Below, in pieces: positions 16,058 through 25,891 of a stretch of 64,000 bases of DNA. The notes under the pieces are model-generated. The model made no database searches. It was not told where the DNA came from and was given only the letters and a program-made list of their open reading frames with translations. Numbering within the stretch: the first letter of the stretch is position 1; each line of letters starts with the position of its first letter. The DNA is from Anaerosalibacter sp. Marseille-P3206. Its GTDB lineage: Bacteria; Bacillota; Clostridia; Tissierellales; Sporanaerobacteraceae. The translations under genes and the position numbers were made by a program. The DNA is taken from contig NZ_FUHM01000002.1 of assembly GCF_900155565.1 (NCBI RefSeq), forward strand, positions 682,001 to 746,000, given 5' to 3'.

Positions 16058-16198
16058 TTTTGTATATAAAAACAAAAAATATTTAGCTCTCTTTAGGGGG
16101 TAAATATTTTTATTAAGATAAATGTTTGAAAATCAAGGATTGTCAGAGATGTATATTAATATTTTTGACAATACCGAATACTTATGAGGGGTGAATCT

Positions 16199-16291
16199 AT
16201 GAAATTTTTCTTTATTAGAAAAAAAGTTATATATTTTATTGTAGGTATTGTAATTGGAATAATTCTATTATTAGTATTTTTATCTCAATAG
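16199..16291 (+). CDS. 30-residue single-helix membrane peptide, hypothetical
   Basis: A short ORF with a good GAGGGGTG ribosome binding site before the ATG at 16199. The product has a basic start (MKFFFIRKK) followed by one hydrophobic helix of about 19 residues. No homologous family is recognised. It could be a genuine small membrane protein or the leftover N-terminus of a membrane-anchored enzyme truncated near the insertion sequence; nothing coding continues after the stop in any frame that I can connect. Confidence 0.35.
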   Translation: MKFFFIRKKVIYFIVGIVIGIILLLVFLSQ

Positions 16292-16360
16292 GTTTATATT
16301 CTAGGATGCTGGGTAATTTTAAGATATTGAATCTATTATAACTTGAAAGGATGTTTGCTT

Positions 16361-17140
16361 ATGAATTTTATTGACCCTAATAATACTTTTCAAGTGGGAA
16401 TGTTAGCAAGTATTATAGCAGGCCTTTTAACTGGTGTAGGCGCATTACCCATCTTTCTTACAAAAAATATATCTAATAAAATGCTAGATACACTATTGGG
16501 ATTCGCAGCAGGTGTCATGCTGGCGGCTACATCTTTTTCGCTAATCATACCTAGTATTGAATTTGGTGGAGGCGGAGCAAAAGCTGCATTAATTACTGCT
16601 ATAGGAATACTGGTCGGAGGTGTTTTTTTAGACATAACAGACAAGTATTCTCCTCATGTACACTTGTTAGATAAACGTGAAGAAGGTAGAGATTCTTCAT
16701 TAGCAAAAATATGGTTATTCATTATTGCAATAACAATACACAACTTTCCTGAAGGTCTAGCAGTAGGTGTAGGATTTGGAAACAATGATATTAAAAATGG
16801 ATTGACTTTAGCATTGGGCATTGGTCTTCAAAATATGCCTGAAGGATTAGCTGTAGCTCTAGCATTAGTAAGCGAAAAATACAAACCATCTAAGGCTTTT
16901 TTTATTGCATTACTAACTGGACTAGTAGAACCTATTGGTGGACTATTAGGTTTGTGGCTTGTAAGAATATTTGAACCTATACTCCCATTTATATTAGCTT
17001 TTGCAGCTGGTGCAATGTTGTTTGTAATAAGCGATGAGATAATACCAGAAACCCATAGAGGTGGTCATGAAAGGGCCGCAACATATGGTATTTTAATTGG
17101 ATTTGTTGTAATGATGTTTCTAGATGTCACTCTTGGATAA
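16361..17140 (+). CDS. ZIP family metal transporter
   Basis: A 259-residue membrane protein of the ZIP family (ZupT/GufA branch), which imports divalent metals such as zinc. The two metal-site helices carry HNFPEGLAVGVGFG and NMPEGLAVALAL, and about eight hydrophobic segments are present. The ATG at 16361 has AAAGGATG upstream; a TTG at 16343 overlaps that site and is rejected. It is a single-gene unit ended by a bidirectional terminator shared with the Spo0E gene. The loop between helices 3 and 4 is short, with only a few His residues. Substrate specificity cannot be read from sequence. Confidence 0.92.
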   Translation: MNFIDPNNTFQVGMLASIIAGLLTGVGALPIFLTKNISNKMLDTLLGFAAGVMLAATSFSLIIPSIEFGGGGAKAALITAIGILVGGVFLDITDKYSPHVHLLDKREEGRDSSLAKIWLFIIAITIHNFPEGLAVGVGFGNNDIKNGLTLALGIGLQNMPEGLAVALALVSEKYKPSKAFFIALLTGLVEPIGGLLGLWLVRIFEPILPFILAFAAGAMLFVISDEIIPETHRGGHERAATYGILIGFVVMMFLDVTLG

Positions 17141-17150
17141 AATGGTTAAA

Positions 17151-17184
17151 AAGAAGCAAGGGTATTTTACATCCTTGCTTCTTT
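17151..17184. terminator. Bidirectional terminator overlapping the Spo0E gene end
   Basis: AAGAAGCAAGG and its complement pair around a loop that contains the stop codon of the minus-strand Spo0E gene, so the gene's last codons form one arm. It also ends the plus-strand ZIP gene. Confidence 0.85.
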
Positions 17185-17352
17185 TTTATTGCGTTTTTCA
17201 AACTCATAATATTTAAATATTAACTTGTCCAATTCCATACTATGTTTTAATACTTTATCTCTGTCTATTTCAGCACACATAAGCCTATTTAACTCATCTC
17301 TTTTTATCTCTATGTTTTCCTTTAACTCTATTATGTATTTCTGTTTTCTCAT
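17167..17352 (-). CDS. Spo0E-like aspartyl-phosphate phosphatase
   Basis: A 61-residue, all-helical protein with the Spo0E signature: a first helix IELKENIEIKRDELNRLM and a second helix containing HSMELDKLI, where S-x-E-L-D is the family's catalytic motif (SQELD). These proteins remove phosphate from Spo0A and so delay sporulation. Length is normal for the clostridial type. The ATG at 17352 has an AGAGGAAGG site. No sporulation gene adjoins it. Confidence 0.85.
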   Translation of the reverse strand: MRKQKYIIELKENIEIKRDELNRLMCAEIDRDKVLKHSMELDKLIFKYYEFEKRNKKEARM

Positions 17353-17565
17353 CTCTATTCCTTCCTCTCTACATTCCCTATTACATGGATTATCTTTATA
17401 TGTATTTTAAATTCACTCCTTATTATATTTATTACCATGTATTATAAATAATAAACAAAATTAGTAAAAAAACTCAACTTCTCTATTATATCAATTTTTG
17501 ATAAAAAATCCATATATCTGTAACCATTTTTAAATATAATATATTAAGTTTTATTAATAAATTTT

Positions 17566-17593
17566 AAACAGCTCTGATTGATCAGAGCTGTTT
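17566..17593 (-). terminator. Hairpin terminator of the flippase-like gene
   Basis: A 12-bp perfect stem (AAACAGCTCTGA and its complement) with a four-base loop at the stop codon; the T-tract after it on the minus strand is interrupted (AAATTTATTAAT). Confidence 0.6.
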
Positions 17594-18611
17594 AAGCAAT
17601 TACTTTTTTCTTTCTCATTATATAGTCAATTAAAGTTACCAAACCTGTGAAAATAATTCTAAAATAATAACTAATAATTCTCCATAAAAGTAGAGCATAT
17701 ACAATTAAGTTTTTTGTAAATAAGGGTTTGAAAAGTAAATAATATCCTCCCTCAGAAGCTCCTGCTGTACCTGGAGTAGGTATATACGAAGCTGCCATAT
17801 ATACAAGGGATTGTATGGCAATTATATCAATCAAACTAGCATCATTTAATCCCAAAGACAAATATACAAAATAAGTAATACTAAAATAAAAAGTCAATTG
17901 TACCATTGTTAAAATCAACAATATAATACTTTTCTTTTTATTCTCTTTAATCTTTTGTATGCTTAGAAGATATTCCTCCATAGCCTTATCTAGTCTTCCC
18001 ACATATTTATCTATATCTTTCATTATATTTATTTTATTTAAAAATCTATAGACAAATAATACTATTGGCTTAATCCAGTCTGGTTTATAAAATAAAAGTA
18101 TTATACCAAATAAAACTATCAAATTTATTGTAAATCCAATTATGACAAATGGTAGCGCTGCTTTTGCTTCTGTAAATAGAAATGAAAGCTTTAACATAAA
18201 CATAACTAATGAATAAATTGTAACAGACATTTGATAAATTAAAAACTTATTGAATAAGATTAGAGAGCCCTTAGGTACTGAAATATTATCTTTTGACATC
18301 AAATACACTTGAACAGGCTGTCCTCCAGTTGAAAATGGAGTAATAGCGCTATAATACTGTCCTATAACTGCTATCTTTAAAGATTTAAAATAATTTATTT
18401 TTCCATATACAGTTCTCGTAATTAGATTTAATACCAATCCGTCAAAAACCCAATCTCCAGCCATCATAATTACAGCAAATAATAAATAAATACTATTTGT
18501 ATTTGAAAGAAGTCCTGGTAAATCCTTTAAATCTACACTTGCAGTTATTATTATCAATGTCATAACTGTAATAATAAGCATTATACAAAAATTTATCTTT
18601 TTATTTTCCAT
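17592..18611 (-). CDS. Lysylphosphatidylglycerol synthase-type transmembrane protein (YbhN/UPF0104)
   Basis: A 339-residue integral membrane protein with about eight helices, matching the flippase-like TM domain of MprF but without its aminoacyl-transferase domain. Family hallmarks are AITPFSTGGQPVQVYLM (about residue 90) and YIPTPGTAGASEGGYYLLF (about residue 275). Such stand-alone forms are thought to move lipids or to act with glycosyltransferases. The gene is followed, with no shared operon evidence, by nothing else on this strand until Spo0E. Upstream (transcriptionally earlier) lie a lipoprotein and cardiolipin synthase genes, so a role in membrane lipid handling is plausible. Confidence 0.85.
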   Translation of the reverse strand: MENKKINFCIMLIITVMTLIIITASVDLKDLPGLLSNTNSIYLLFAVIMMAGDWVFDGLVLNLITRTVYGKINYFKSLKIAVIGQYYSAITPFSTGGQPVQVYLMSKDNISVPKGSLILFNKFLIYQMSVTIYSLVMFMLKLSFLFTEAKAALPFVIIGFTINLIVLFGIILLFYKPDWIKPIVLFVYRFLNKINIMKDIDKYVGRLDKAMEEYLLSIQKIKENKKKSIILLILTMVQLTFYFSITYFVYLSLGLNDASLIDIIAIQSLVYMAASYIPTPGTAGASEGGYYLLFKPLFTKNLIVYALLLWRIISYYFRIIFTGLVTLIDYIMRKKKVIA

Positions 18612-18684
18612 AAAATCCTCTTCTTTCTTGCTTGGATAGGTTTATCCTTTAACATAAATTTCCCCCTTATTTAATAGGATATGT

Positions 18685-19428
18685 TTATTTTTCCAACTGT
18701 TTTATATTTTTTAAAATGATATCCCTCTTTATAGTTAATAAATTACTATTGTTTTCTTTTAATACCTTTTTTAAATCTTGTAAAGAAAAGCTTAGCTTAT
18801 CTAAAACTTTAACTTTATTTTTATCTTCTCCTATCTTATTCCTTAAACTAGTTAAATGTACCTCACCTTCAGAAAGTAATTCATTAGCCTTATCTAATTC
18901 ACCACTCTCTCCCATCAAATATGACTGAAATACATAATATTTGATTTTACATAACTCACCTTTTATTTCATCCTTATATGAATCAAAATAAGGTGATATA
19001 TACAGATACACTTGACTTCCATTACTAATAATATTATACACTTCTTTGTTTTCTACAGCTAATGTAAATTTATTCAAACTTTCTTCTAACTTATCAGTTC
19101 CTTCACTAATTGGAACTTTTTTTGCTCCTTCTATTTCATAGCTATTCCAATTATGATGTATTTCTTTAACGGTTTTATTCATATTTTCCCATGACTTATT
19201 AAGTTTTTCTTCTTTTTTTTCTTTTTCTTCTTCTGGTTCTTTTGCTGTAGTATTTAATTCTTCTAAATCATCAAAAACAGAATTTATGCCTTCATAAATA
19301 CTATTTAAACTACTAGGTGCTTTTTCTTTTTTTTCGTAATTAGCATTTTTACTTGATTCTTTTTTACAAGAAACAAAAGAAATAGCTATAATGAATATAA
19401 AAATTAGTACAATATGTTTTCTTTTCAA
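18685..19428 (-). CDS. Hypothetical lipoprotein
   Basis: A 247-residue protein with a lipoprotein signal ending in SFVSC (Cys near residue 21), then a charged Lys/Glu-rich linker (about residues 55-80) and a mostly helical domain. I do not recognise a family. The helical C-terminal half is rich in Leu, Asp and Lys with regular spacing, as in small four-helix extracellular domains. It lies between cardiolipin synthase and the flippase-like gene on the same strand with gaps of 46 and 73 bases, so the three may be co-transcribed. Confidence 0.75.
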   Translation of the reverse strand: MKRKHIVLIFIFIIAISFVSCKKESSKNANYEKKEKAPSSLNSIYEGINSVFDDLEELNTTAKEPEEEKEKKEEKLNKSWENMNKTVKEIHHNWNSYEIEGAKKVPISEGTDKLEESLNKFTLAVENKEVYNIISNGSQVYLYISPYFDSYKDEIKGELCKIKYYVFQSYLMGESGELDKANELLSEGEVHLTSLRNKIGEDKNKVKVLDKLSFSLQDLKKVLKENNSNLLTIKRDIILKNIKQLEK

Positions 19429-19474
19429 TTGTCACCACCTCAATTTTATTATAACCAGAGGTGTTTTTTTTATG

Positions 19475-20932
19475 TTAAAGTATTGGAGACAGTAGCCTTG
19501 AAATAGACTCTTTAAATTTAACTAAAAGAGATCTTTTCCCATAGCCATCACTAGTTATTTCTACACATCTTTCCAAATCCTTTAATATTTGCTTAGTGAT
19601 TTCACTATTTACTTTTTTATCATATATAAATGCATTAACTTCAAAATTCAATTTAAAACTTCTTATGTCCAAATTTGCTGTTCCTACTGATGAAACCATA
19701 TCATCCATCACTACTACCTTGCTATGCATAAATCCATCTTGGTAAGTATAAAACTGAACTCCAGCTTCTAACAATTCACCTATATATGAAAGACTGGCCC
19801 AGTATACAAAAGGGTGATCTGGCTTATCTGGTATTAGTACTTTTACATCTACTCCTGATAACCCTGCTACTTTTAAAGCTTCCAATATACTATCATCTGG
19901 GATGAAGTACGGTGTTTGAATGTATACTTTTTCTCTGGCATTGATGATCATCTTTAAATATCCATCTTTAATGCTAGTCCATTTCGAGTCAGGACCAGAA
20001 GAAACTATCTGAATCCCAGTTTCCCCTTTACCTTTTACTTCAGGAAAATATCTTTTACTTACTTCAATTTCTTTTTTTGAAGCAAATCTCCAATCTAATA
20101 GGAATCTCCACTGAAGACCTGCTACTGCAGTACCATTTATTTTACAATGAGTATCTCTCCAATAACCAAATTTATCCGTATATTCTATATATTCATCACC
20201 AATATTAAACCCACCTACAAAACCTTCTACTCCATCAATTATGCAAATCTTTCTGTGATTTCTATAGTTTACTCTCAGACTTATATAAGGTAGAAATGGA
20301 GGAAAAAAACAGGCCACTTCTCCTCCAGCATCTATTAAGTCATTGAAATAATTCTTAGGTAAACTTCTACCTCCCATGCCATCATAGAGTAACTTTACCT
20401 CAACACCTTCTTTTGCTTTCTTGACCAATGCATTTACGATTTCTGTTGATATATTGTCACTTCTAATAATATAATACTCCATATGAATGTATTCTTTTGC
20501 ATTATTAATACTGTTTAAAAGAGCATTAAATTTGTCTACCCCTGAAAAATATAGTTCAACCTCATTATCTTGAGTATATATAGAAGAATTACTCATCAGA
20601 TGAAATTGAATAATATCTTCATGAGCAGAAATTTTAGGATCATTATAATTAAATCTATTCTTCACTATGTTTTGCTCTTGATTTGCTACTAATTCATCAA
20701 AATACTTATCCTCTTCTTTCTTTATTTCAAAAATCTTTTTCTTTCTCATATCCTGCCCTAAAAATAAATAAATCAAAAATCCGATACCTGGTAAAAAGAA
20801 GAGAATCATGACCCATAGCCATGTGGTTGTAGGATTCCTTCTCTCAAAAAATACCAACAAAATTGCCAATAATATGTTTATAAGAAGTATGTTTTCTACA
20901 ATCCACTTCAATACAGATATAAAAGTTTCCAT
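19475..20932 (-). CDS. cls: Cardiolipin synthase
   Basis: A 485-residue membrane phospholipase-D-family enzyme that joins two phosphatidylglycerols into cardiolipin. Two N-terminal helices (about residues 5-60, with RRNPTTTWLWVMILFFLPG) precede two HKD motifs: NHRKICIIDG with GGFNIGDEY, and MHSKVVVMDD with GTANLDIRS. Length is typical. An in-frame ATG at 20944 has no ribosome binding site, while the one at 20932 follows GGGTGAT closely; the choice is moderately sure. Confidence 0.93.
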   Translation of the reverse strand: METFISVLKWIVENILLINILLAILLVFFERRNPTTTWLWVMILFFLPGIGFLIYLFLGQDMRKKKIFEIKKEEDKYFDELVANQEQNIVKNRFNYNDPKISAHEDIIQFHLMSNSSIYTQDNEVELYFSGVDKFNALLNSINNAKEYIHMEYYIIRSDNISTEIVNALVKKAKEGVEVKLLYDGMGGRSLPKNYFNDLIDAGGEVACFFPPFLPYISLRVNYRNHRKICIIDGVEGFVGGFNIGDEYIEYTDKFGYWRDTHCKINGTAVAGLQWRFLLDWRFASKKEIEVSKRYFPEVKGKGETGIQIVSSGPDSKWTSIKDGYLKMIINAREKVYIQTPYFIPDDSILEALKVAGLSGVDVKVLIPDKPDHPFVYWASLSYIGELLEAGVQFYTYQDGFMHSKVVVMDDMVSSVGTANLDIRSFKLNFEVNAFIYDKKVNSEITKQILKDLERCVEITSDGYGKRSLLVKFKESISRLLSPIL

Positions 20933-21040
20933 ATCATCACCCATGTCTTATTATTTTTTCTAGACTAGCTTACTCTTTCATTATACCATTTTTTATTTAT
21001 TATTTAAGATGAATATGTTATTTTTATAATTCTTTTAAAA

Positions 21041-21066
21041 AAAAGGAGCATTAAAATGCTCCTTTT
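21041..21066 (-). terminator. Terminator of typA
   Basis: A ten-bp perfect stem AAAAGGAGCA/TGCTCCTTTT followed by a long T-run on the minus strand, directly after the typA stop codon. Confidence 0.9.
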
Positions 21067-22893
21067 CTAATTCCTCTTCTTTGATTTATATCTTTTGGTA
21101 CTATCCAATATTTTCTTTCTAATTCTTAAGTTCTTAGGGGTTACCTCTACCAATTCATCATTTTCAATAAATTCTAATACTTGCTCTAAACTCATTATCT
21201 TAGGTGGAGATAGCCTTAACGCTTCATCCGAACCCGATGCTCTTACATTTGATTGTTGTTTCTTTCTACATACATTTACTTCAATATCCATACCCTTTGG
21301 ATTTGAGCCTACAACCATACCTTCATACACCTTCGCCCCAGGAGTAATGAAAAGTATACCTCTTTCCTGAGATTGATAAAGACCATATGCAGTTGCTTCT
21401 CCTGTCTCATATACAATCAAAGAACCTTGTGTCCTTGTTGGTATATCTCCTTTATAAGGTGTATAGCCATCAAATATAGAGTTTAGTATACCATTACCCT
21501 TAGTATCAGTCATAAACTCAGATCTATAGCCTATAAGGCCTCTAGCAGGGATAGAGAATATAAGTCTTGTATAACCACCATTTGACTCAGTCATGTGGAC
21601 AAGTTCTCCCTTTCTCTGTCCAAGTTTTTCTATTACAGTACCAATAAACTCTTCAGGTACATCTATAGAAACACTCTCCATAGGTTCATGTTTCTTTCCA
21701 TTAATATCCTTATAAAGAACTTCTGGTTTTGAAACTTGAAACTCATAACCTTCTCTTCTCATATTTTCTATCAATACTGAAAGATGTAATTCTCCTCTTC
21801 CAGATACTTTGAACGCATCTGTTGAATCTGTTTCTTCTACCCTCAAACTAACATCAGTTTGAAGTTCTTTAAATAACCTATTTCTTAAATGTCTAGATGT
21901 TACATAGGTACCTTCCTGCCCTGCAAAAGGACTGTTGTTTACTGAAAATGTCATTGCTATAGTTGGTTCTGAAATCTTAACAAAAGGTAGTGGTTCAGGT
22001 GCGTCTATATCACATATTGTATCTCCAATATGAATACCTTCTACCCCTGTTACAGCTATAATACTTCCTACTTTTGCAGTTTCTACCTCTACTCTGTTTA
22101 ATCCCTGGAATTCATATATATTTGATATTTTAACTTTTTTTATTTCATCCTTCTTTTCATTGTTTACTAAAACTACTTCATCGTTAATGTTTATTGTTCC
22201 TCTTTCAATTTTACCTATCCCTATTCTTCCTATATATTCATTGTAGTCAATAGTAGAAATCAATATTTGTAATGGTCCCTCTTCATCTCCCTCAGGAGCT
22301 GGAATATATTTAACAATAGTCTCAAAAAGATCATTCATATCTTCCTTAGGGGTATTTACATCTAATGTAGCCATTCCTTGTTTCGCAGAAGCAAATATAA
22401 ATGGACATTCTAATTGATCATCATTAGCACCTAAATCTATAAACAAGTCTAATACTTCATCAATAACTTCATCTGGCCTAGCTTCTGGTCTATCAACTTT
22501 ATTTATACAAACTATAACTGGTAATTCTAATTCTAGTGCCTTTTTAAGAACAAATTTAGTTTGAGGCATTGGTCCTTCAAACGCATCAACTAATAAAACT
22601 ACTCCATTAACCATCTTCAATACACGTTCTACTTCTCCACCAAAGTCAGCGTGTCCAGGAGTGTCTATAATATTTATCTTAGTATCTTTGTAATATACTG
22701 CTGTGTTTTTAGAAAGTATTGTTATTCCTCTTTCCCTTTCTATATCATTAGAATCCATTACTCTATCTTTAACCACTTGATTTTCTCTAAAGATACCACT
22801 TTGTTTTAAAAGGGCATCTACTAATGTAGTTTTTCCATGGTCTACGTGAGCAACTATTGCAATGTTTCTAATGTCATCTCTTTTTTTATTCAT
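21067..22893 (-). CDS. typA: Translational GTPase TypA/BipA
   Basis: A 608-residue ribosome-associated GTPase of the EF-G-like family. G1 is [10 protein letters not shown], the switch region carries ERERGITI, G3 is [11 protein letters not shown] and G4 is NKVD. The EF-G domain III/V-like parts and the TypA-specific C-terminal domain (FDGYTPYKG through [10 protein letters not shown]) are complete. The ATG at 22893 has AGGAA upstream; a GTG four codons earlier overlaps that site. It acts in ribosome assembly and stress adaptation and is a single-gene unit here. Confidence 0.96.
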   Translation of the reverse strand: MNKKRDDIRNIAIVAHVDHGKTTLVDALLKQSGIFRENQVVKDRVMDSNDIERERGITILSKNTAVYYKDTKINIIDTPGHADFGGEVERVLKMVNGVVLLVDAFEGPMPQTKFVLKKALELELPVIVCINKVDRPEARPDEVIDEVLDLFIDLGANDDQLECPFIFASAKQGMATLDVNTPKEDMNDLFETIVKYIPAPEGDEEGPLQILISTIDYNEYIGRIGIGKIERGTININDEVVLVNNEKKDEIKKVKISNIYEFQGLNRVEVETAKVGSIIAVTGVEGIHIGDTICDIDAPEPLPFVKISEPTIAMTFSVNNSPFAGQEGTYVTSRHLRNRLFKELQTDVSLRVEETDSTDAFKVSGRGELHLSVLIENMRREGYEFQVSKPEVLYKDINGKKHEPMESVSIDVPEEFIGTVIEKLGQRKGELVHMTESNGGYTRLIFSIPARGLIGYRSEFMTDTKGNGILNSIFDGYTPYKGDIPTRTQGSLIVYETGEATAYGLYQSQERGILFITPGAKVYEGMVVGSNPKGMDIEVNVCRKKQQSNVRASGSDEALRLSPPKIMSLEQVLEFIENDELVEVTPKNLRIRKKILDSTKRYKSKKRN

Positions 22894-23023
22894 AAAATTT
22901 CCCACTTCCTATTTAAAATAATTACTATAATAGTTTAACAGAACTATTTTATCATATAATAGACAAAAATCAACATAATACTTCTCAAAACAATAGCGGA
23001 GATTAAGTCCCCGCCTTATTTTA

Positions 23024-25105
23024 CTATTCATTAAATAAATAATTATAAATCATAATAGCTGCATCTTCCCTTGAAAGCTCTGATTTAGGTCTTATATAGC
23101 CATTATTTCCTTCTACTATATTAAGCCCTCTTGCTACTGAAATATATCCCAGCAAATTCTCATCAATCTCTTTTGAATCCTTAAATATATCTTTGTAAAT
23201 ATAAGTTGCTTCGGCAATTTTATCATACTTCATCATTTTAATTATATATTTTATACTTTCCTCTTTCGTTATTGTTTCATCTGGAGATTTTTCACTCTCC
23301 TCAATAACCTTCATATTGATAAGATAATTATATAAATTTTCAATTGCTCTTTCATCTTCTAAATTAAAATTAGGAGTATTTGTCTTTGCCAGTAAGTATA
23401 AAAATTCACTTTGAGTTATTTTTTCCTTTGGTTTAAACCTATTACCTGGCAATTCTAAACCATGCTCTGCTAATACCTCTATCTTTTCTTTTGCATAACT
23501 TTCATCAATATCTATATATCTTTGAATAGTTTTTACCTTAAAGGGCTTTCCATTATAATCTAGTATTTCCCCAGTTTCAGCACTAATATTCAAAGGTTTA
23601 TCAGGACTAATCAAATAAGCTAATACAATATTTTTAGAAAGTTCTTTTCCTTCTATAAGTTTATTTTCTTCAACATACTCTAATTTCATTCCTATTTCAT
23701 TAAATAATATTTCATAAGCATCGTCTAATGAAATATTATTATCTAAATCAGGTATTTCTCCTTTAAACCAATCTCTATTATATCCTATAACCTGTCCACT
23801 TTTACCATCAACACTAACACTGATACTATCACTAGCAATATAAGCTTGATTATGCTTTCTAATAAAATTAAAATTATATATTGTATCTTTCTCTTTTTCG
23901 CCTAATATATTTTCAAACAGCTCAATTTCTTCAACTTTATCTGGTTCAATCTTTTTTATATAATCTCTAGCTATTTCTAATGCCTTAATGCGATCAAATT
24001 TTATTTCACTTTTTTTATCTTCGGGATATTGATAATAAAAGCTTTTTAATTCTCCTGTTTTTGCATCTAAAGATACATCATAGCTAAAAACTATATTTTC
24101 TTCCTCTTCTTTATTAAAATTCATCGTCCAAACATATTCACCTTTATTTTTCCAATAAGAATAAAGGTTTAAATCATTTAGTTTGTAAGCTGTGTCAATT
24201 TCTAAAATTTCTCTTGCACTATTTTCTATCTGTTCTTCAGAAAGCAAATTTGATATGCCTTCTACAGCTTTTCTTTCATCTGGACTTAAATCAACATTTC
24301 CATTTGCTTTAGTATTTAATTCATTGTATTCATCTAAAAATCCATATCTCTTATAATTAAATAATTCTCCAGTATTAGCCTCAATACCTTTTTGTCCATA
24401 AAGTGTAGTATACACTAAGTACATTCTCGGTGTATCTGATGTATAGTCTGTTTTATAGACTAAACTTAAACCCATTTTCTCCTTATATAATTTCTTTGCA
24501 TCTTCTAAGCTAATAATATTATTCTTCTTTGGAAAACTTAAGTTTCTATCCCAGTTAAGATTATAACTTAAAAGTTCTCCTGAATTTTTATCTATAGATA
24601 CAATTAAACTATTATCAATATAAGGAACATTATTTTCAATTCTGAAAAATCCATAATTATATTCTCGACTTTTAGGATTTAAGGGTTCTTTTGATTCACT
24701 ATATTTCAAATTATTAGCTATATAAGGATTTACTTTTTCAATATATTTTAAAGCTATATTTAGTCCTTCTTCTTTAGAAATCTTAGGTAGTTTAGGGTAA
24801 TTTTCATCATAATTTGCTTTGTATTTATTGTAATTTATAATAGTCCCGTCAGAATAAACGCTTACACTAATTCCTCCTAATTTTCCACTACTATCATTCC
24901 AATTAAGATAAAATATAGTATTTCCATCATAAGAACTAACACTAGAATCAAAAGTATCGTATTCATCTATTATGTTAAATAGTTGTTTAGATTTTATAAT
25001 AGCTTCTTCCATTTTTTTATTATATTCAGGTTCACCAAAAGAAACGGTTGGTAAAACAATTAGAAAAGTCATTACAATAGCTAAAAGTAAAGCTATTTTC
25101 CTCAT
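23024..25105 (-). CDS. Secreted YcdB/YcdC-repeat protein with SLH-type C-terminus
   Basis: A 693-residue secreted protein. A signal peptide ends near VSFGE (residues 1-25). Repeated PepSY-like YcdB/YcdC units follow, recognisable by the recurring pattern NISLDDAYEILFNE or IISLEDAKKLYKE followed by a strand ending in SAETGEILDYN, KSGQVIGYN or KNSGELLSYN. The last 150 residues resemble SLH domains (FKPKEKITQSEFLYLL and YIRPKSELSREDAAIMIYN), which anchor proteins to secondary cell-wall polymers. The function of the repeats is unknown; PepSY units often inhibit proteases. A weak hairpin at 22996-23014 may be its terminator. It is followed upstream by an RsbW-like gene, 16 bases away on the same strand. 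Confidence 0.8.
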   Translation of the reverse strand: MRKIALLLAIVMTFLIVLPTVSFGEPEYNKKMEEAIIKSKQLFNIIDEYDTFDSSVSSYDGNTIFYLNWNDSSGKLGGISVSVYSDGTIINYNKYKANYDENYPKLPKISKEEGLNIALKYIEKVNPYIANNLKYSESKEPLNPKSREYNYGFFRIENNVPYIDNSLIVSIDKNSGELLSYNLNWDRNLSFPKKNNIISLEDAKKLYKEKMGLSLVYKTDYTSDTPRMYLVYTTLYGQKGIEANTGELFNYKRYGFLDEYNELNTKANGNVDLSPDERKAVEGISNLLSEEQIENSAREILEIDTAYKLNDLNLYSYWKNKGEYVWTMNFNKEEEENIVFSYDVSLDAKTGELKSFYYQYPEDKKSEIKFDRIKALEIARDYIKKIEPDKVEEIELFENILGEKEKDTIYNFNFIRKHNQAYIASDSISVSVDGKSGQVIGYNRDWFKGEIPDLDNNISLDDAYEILFNEIGMKLEYVEENKLIEGKELSKNIVLAYLISPDKPLNISAETGEILDYNGKPFKVKTIQRYIDIDESYAKEKIEVLAEHGLELPGNRFKPKEKITQSEFLYLLAKTNTPNFNLEDERAIENLYNYLINMKVIEESEKSPDETITKEESIKYIIKMMKYDKIAEATYIYKDIFKDSKEIDENLLGYISVARGLNIVEGNNGYIRPKSELSREDAAIMIYNYLFNE

Positions 25106-25121
25106 ATTTATTACCCTCCTG

Positions 25122-25523
25122 CTATAAATATTTAACTGATATAATCTTATTATTTTCTACATAAAACTCATCACTCAAACCATTCACAATAACAAGACCT
25201 CTACCACTGCATTTTAAATTTTTAGGATCATAAAATTTCAAATCAAAATCAAAACCTCTACCTTCATCAGTCACTTCAATCCTTATAATATCTTCTTCTA
25301 TTATTATAAAAAGATTGACCAACTTATCCCTATCATATTCATTTCCATGTATTGCTCCATTAGCTACAAGTTCATTTAAAATAATTCTTATATCAAACAT
25401 TGTAGTTTCATCTTTAACAACAAGTTTTAATTTATTTATAACATCTTCCATGAAATCTTTAATAACATAAAGGTCACTACATACTGATCCAATAAATTTA
25501 AAGGACAAGATAATCACATCCAT
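25122..25523 (-). CDS. RsbW/SpoIIAB-like anti-sigma kinase domain protein
   Basis: A 133-residue GHKL ATPase (HATPase_c_2). The N-box reads LNELVANGAIHGN, the G1 box VTDEGRGFD and the G2 box SGRGLVIV. Proteins of this type phosphorylate an antagonist and bind a sigma factor. Neither an antagonist with a STAS domain nor a sigma factor gene is adjacent, so it is an orphan. It is first in a two-gene unit with the YcdB/SLH protein. Start at 25523. Confidence 0.82.
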   Translation of the reverse strand: MDVIILSFKFIGSVCSDLYVIKDFMEDVINKLKLVVKDETTMFDIRIILNELVANGAIHGNEYDRDKLVNLFIIIEEDIIRIEVTDEGRGFDFDLKFYDPKNLKCSGRGLVIVNGLSDEFYVENNKIISVKYL

Positions 25524-25690
25524 CTACATATATTTTAGAATTATATCGTACAACTATATGTATTTTACCCATTAAAAAATATATTAATCTATTTTTTATT
25601 TTAGAATTTATTAATATTAAATAAATAGTTTAAATTAATAATATGTGGGGTAAGATTGTCTATAACAAACTAAATGAAAGGAGAATTGTT

Positions 25691-25852
25691 ATGGATAAAT
25701 ATGTATGTGTACCATGTGGATATGTTTATGATCCAGCAGAAGGTGATCCAGATAACAATATAGCACCAGGAACACCTTTTGAACAACTACCCGATGATTG
25801 GGTATGTCCAGTCTGTGGAGCAACAAAGGACTTATTTGAAAAAGAAAATTAA
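25691..25852 (+). CDS. Rubredoxin
   Basis: A 53-residue electron carrier with one iron held by four cysteines, CVPCGY and CPVCGA, in the normal rubredoxin spacing; length is typical. The ATG at 25691 has an AAAGGAG site. Rubredoxins in anaerobes pass electrons to oxygen- or peroxide-reducing enzymes such as rubrerythrin. It is a single gene ended by a shared terminator. Confidence 0.96.
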   Translation: MDKYVCVPCGYVYDPAEGDPDNNIAPGTPFEQLPDDWVCPVCGATKDLFEKEN

Positions 25853-25856
25853 TCAT

Positions 25857-25891
25857 AAAGAGCAGCAATCTTAACTGTCTTGCTGCTCTTT
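25857..25891. terminator. Bidirectional terminator overlapping the engB end
   Basis: A 12-bp perfect stem AAAGAGCAGCAA and its complement, with an 11-base loop. It follows the rubredoxin stop and includes the last codons of engB on the other strand. Confidence 0.85.

Noticed and set aside
22996-23014. Strong terminator after the YcdB/SLH gene
   Set aside because: The stem is six pairs with a G-U pair and a broken T-run, so it is noted only as a weak candidate in the gene entry.
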